From: Gammaproteobacteria bacterium
Lineage (GTDB): Bacteria > Pseudomonadota > Gammaproteobacteria > Pseudomonadales > Azotimanducaceae
Length of the DNA: 46,129 nt
NCBI GenBank assembly: GCA_004357385.1
Contig: SMWF01000114.1
Location: forward strand, 1 to 46,129
Direction of reading: 5' to 3'
Shown here: positions 44,221-46,129 of the stretch, piece by piece
How the letters are laid out: each line of letters opens with the position of its first letter
Numbering within the stretch: position 1 is the stretch's first letter
The notes under the pieces: generated by a model
What the model was told of the DNA's origin: nothing
Database searches by the model: none
Seen by the model: only the letters and a program-made list of their open reading frames with translations
Program-made: the position numbers and the translations under genes

Positions 44221-45018
44221 TCAGCGCACCTGCATGTGTCGAATCAGTTCTCGATCACAGTAGGTCTGCGTATCGAGTACCAACCGCTCCTGAATGAGCT
44301 GCAGTTGATGCATCAGAAACATGATCAGGATGCTGATGACCAAGGCGACGAAGGTCGAGTTGAACGCCACGCCCAGACTCGCGGTGACGCCCGCGATGTC
44401 GCCCTCGACCGCCTTGTAGGCCTGTCCCAATGCGTCACCGATTCCGCGCACGGTGCCGATGAAACCGATCGATGGGATCGCCCAGGCGATGTAGCGGACC
44501 ATGGACAATTCGCTGTCCAGGCGATCCGATTCGGCTTCGCAGATCGATTTGACCGCTTCGGAGACGTCCTGCACGTTGCGCGTGGACGCAAAGCGTTGCA
44601 GCGCGGCGAGCAATGCGCGCGGCAGAAGGTAGTTCTGCATCGCATCCGGCAATGCCTGCACGGGCCGCGTGTACTCCCGTGTGTCCTCGGGCAGGATGCT
44701 CATGCCTTCGCTGACATTGACGATGCTTTGCTGCAGCAGGGCACGCTCGCGCAGCGCGGACCGTCCCTTGAAGCCCATGAGTGCGAGCGACCAGAACATC
44801 AGGATGAAGCATGTTTCCTGTTCGTAGTCTTTCAGCACCACATAGATCGATCGCTCCGGGGCGTAATCCACTCCTGCCGCCAGGAGCTCGGTCTGCTCGG
44901 CGAGCACCGCTTCGGCGTTCGGCCGAACGACCGTGATAAATACCAGGTGCACGAGAATGACCGCGATGATCAACGCGGCCAGCTGATAGACCAGTTCGAA
45001 GGGCAGACTACGGTTCAT
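44221..45018 (-). CDS. MotA/TolQ/ExbB-type proton channel
   Basis: The 265-residue product has membrane segments near 10-31, 69-83, 173-195 and 212-237, with a large cytoplasmic part between helices two and three. The family core is present in IAWAIPSIGFIGTVRGIGDA (usual form LLGLLGTVxGI), followed by ASLGVAFNSTFVALVISILI, the last-helix motif with the conserved small and Thr residues. A periplasmic loop of about 35 residues separates helices one and two. It would form the pentameric channel around the TolR-like vWA proteins encoded downstream. Confidence 0.88.
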   Translation of the reverse strand: MNRSLPFELVYQLAALIIAVILVHLVFITVVRPNAEAVLAEQTELLAAGVDYAPERSIYVVLKDYEQETCFILMFWSLALMGFKGRSALRERALLQQSIVNVSEGMSILPEDTREYTRPVQALPDAMQNYLLPRALLAALQRFASTRNVQDVSEAVKSICEAESDRLDSELSMVRYIAWAIPSIGFIGTVRGIGDALGQAYKAVEGDIAGVTASLGVAFNSTFVALVISILIMFLMHQLQLIQERLVLDTQTYCDRELIRHMQVR

Positions 45019-45056
45019 CTTTACTCACTGAGGTTGCTCACTGCAGTTGGACGCGA

Positions 45057-45284
45057 TCAGATGTCGACGGGGAAGGGGACCGCCGCGTCTTCGGAAATTT
45101 CTTCCGTCGGGATGAACACCTCCGCGGGCGCGTCGACGACCTTGGATTCCTGCTCATCGGCCTCCTCGTTAGCCGGCCCAGAGGTCGCCGGGGCCGGTGG
45201 GACCGGTGTGTCCTGAGCATAGACCCAACTGCCGGCGGCGATCAGCAGCCAGATCAGGACGATACGGAATGGTCGACCCTTCAT
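45057..45284 (-). CDS. small exported protein of unknown function
   Basis: The 75-residue product has a signal-like helix (RIVLIWLLIAAGSWVYAQ, cleavage after YAQ) and a short mature part rich in Pro, Glu and Ala (DTPVPPAPATSGPANEEADE). The mature part looks disordered. It overlaps the upstream gene by ATGA and precedes the TolQ-like gene by 38 nt. It may link periplasmic parts of the complex. No family is recognised. Confidence 0.6.
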   Translation of the reverse strand: MKGRPFRIVLIWLLIAAGSWVYAQDTPVPPAPATSGPANEEADEQESKVVDAPAEVFIPTEEISEDAAVPFPVDI

Positions 45285-46129
45285 TCCGCAAACCTCGCGA
45301 TGCGAAAGCCCATATCCGGACGGCCGTCGCTGCCGTAATCACGGAACGTCAGCCGAAGATCGGTAATTGTGCCATGCATCCAGCTCGAACCTCTGATCAC
45401 GTGATACTCACCGGACTCGGGGCCCAGTGGATCCCTGATCCGTTCGGTGCCCGGAATTTCGTAGTAGTCATGAACCCACTCTGCAACATTACCGGCCAGA
45501 TCGTAGATCCCGCGCGAGTCGGCGGGGAAAGTCTTCACCGGCGCGCTTATGATGTAGTTGTCGTTGTACCCGAACACCACACGGCCTACCAGATGAGATG
45601 CCGACCGGTCCGCGTAGTTCCCGTGACGATCCGGGGGCGGAAACGCATTTCCCCAGGGAAAACGCTCCCGCGCCTGCGCGCCATGATCAGGCCGAGAAGC
45701 CCATGCCCACTCGGCTTCAGTCGCAAGCCGATAGCCGGTGGCCGCCGGGTTGAAGCCCGCCACCGTACCCATTTCCATTCGATAAAACGTCGGCAGCCCG
45801 TCCTTTTTCGACAGCCAGTTGCAGTACTCGGCGGCTTCCTCCCAGGTCACCTGGACCACCGGCTGGTCGTCACCGTCCAGATTGTGATCTTCGAATTCGC
45901 CCGATGAATGACTGGGCGCAAATTTTCGAAACTGAGCATTGGTGACCTCGGCGGTACCGAGGTAGAACAGCCGGGTCATATCGACCTCATGCAGGATTTC
46001 GTTGGCGCGGCGGCCGGGTTGCCGACGCGACGCCCCCATAGTGAACGGACCCGGTTCCAGCAACACCAGTTCCTGACCCGCATAGCTTCGAATGGTCGGA
46101 GTCAGTGCGGCCAGCCGCGCTGCCGCCAC
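45281..46129 (-). CDS. formylglycine-generating-enzyme-like (SUMF1/FGE) domain protein, partial
   Basis: The 282 residues visible run off the window edge, so the N terminus is missing; the edge GTG is probably not the real start. The fold is FGE/SUMF1: LLEPGPFTMGASRRQPGRRA, then TAEVTNAQFRKFAP, VVQVTWEEAAEYCNWLSKKD, GYRLATEAEWAWASR and DLAGNVAEWVHDYYE. The end, RGSSWMHGTITDLRLTFRD followed by DMGFRIAR, lacks both active-site cysteines of true FGE. It is thus probably a non-catalytic binding domain, as in many bacterial FGE-like proteins. It begins the visible part of the envelope operon. Confidence 0.88.
   Translation of the reverse strand: MAAARLAALTPTIRSYAGQELVLLEPGPFTMGASRRQPGRRANEILHEVDMTRLFYLGTAEVTNAQFRKFAPSHSSGEFEDHNLDGDDQPVVQVTWEEAAEYCNWLSKKDGLPTFYRMEMGTVAGFNPAATGYRLATEAEWAWASRPDHGAQARERFPWGNAFPPPDRHGNYADRSASHLVGRVVFGYNDNYIISAPVKTFPADSRGIYDLAGNVAEWVHDYYEIPGTERIRDPLGPESGEYHVIRGSSWMHGTITDLRLTFRDYGSDGRPDMGFRIARFAE

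Noticed and set aside
40826-45018. Zorya-type antiphage defence (ZorAB motor)
   Set aside because: The channel protein recalls ZorA, but there is no ZorC, ZorD or ZorE partner, and the B-type subunits carry vWA instead of an OmpA-like domain.

Overview
The window looks like a chromosomal segment of a Gammaproteobacterium from a poorly sampled, probably aquatic lineage. The evidence is the caa3 oxidase operon layout with an antisense DUF2909 gene, an E. coli-type LexA operator, a DUF4426 lipoprotein and a tRNA-Arg with encoded CCA. I cannot place it to genus. Most of the sequence is GC-rich and gene-dense. Positions 1-5260 and the formate dehydrogenase gene look less GC-rich by eye.

Region 1 (1-5260) is accessory DNA ending at tRNA-Arg(CCT). 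It holds a tyrosine-recombinase remnant, a large unknown secreted protein, a small secreted SnoaL/DUF4440-like protein with an orphan PEP-CTERM-like tail behind it, an IS110 transposase remnant and an unknown membrane protein.

Region 2 (5349-19172, minus strand) is a terminal respiratory module. The order is caa3 oxidase subunit II, subunit I, CtaG, subunit III, a GldC-like protein, then Alternative Complex III (ActA, split ActB1/ActB2, ActC, ActD, ActE, ActF), SURF1 and a thioredoxin-fold protein, then a frameshifted membrane protein. Most junctions are 4-nt ATGA overlaps. Together they encode quinol to cytochrome c to O2 electron transfer.

Region 3 (19256-23600, minus strand) has two small exported proteins, a pentaheme cytochrome, and an 862-residue protein. 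The latter joins two cyclic-nucleotide-binding domains, a BFD-type [2Fe-2S] domain, a flavodoxin-reductase module and a C-terminal membrane domain with two H-x13-H pairs. I know of no described protein with this architecture.

Region 4 (23787-29800) is acyl-CoA metabolism: a luciferase-like oxidoreductase broken by an in-frame TAG, hotdog thioesterases, a zinc alcohol dehydrogenase and a MaoC-type hydratase. A TIGR04283/TIGR04282 transferase pair follows. Region 5 (29790-32487) has a PilZ protein, an unknown gene behind a near-perfect LexA-controlled promoter, and an NAD-dependent formate dehydrogenase.

Region 6 (32553-38633) is a full SUF operon (sufB-C-D-S-A-T-E), divergent from a methyltransferase. 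Region 7 (39445-46129, running off the edge) is the least familiar: a TolQ/ExbB-type channel, an actin/Hsp70-like protein with an FHA-like end, and two paralogous proteins that each join a TolR/ExbD-type Asp-bearing membrane helix to a coiled coil and a von Willebrand A domain. Also present are a formylglycine-generating-enzyme-like domain without its catalytic cysteines, a small exported protein and two lipoproteins. I read it as an undescribed proton-motive-force-driven envelope machine. It and the 862-residue redox protein are the main candidates for new biology.
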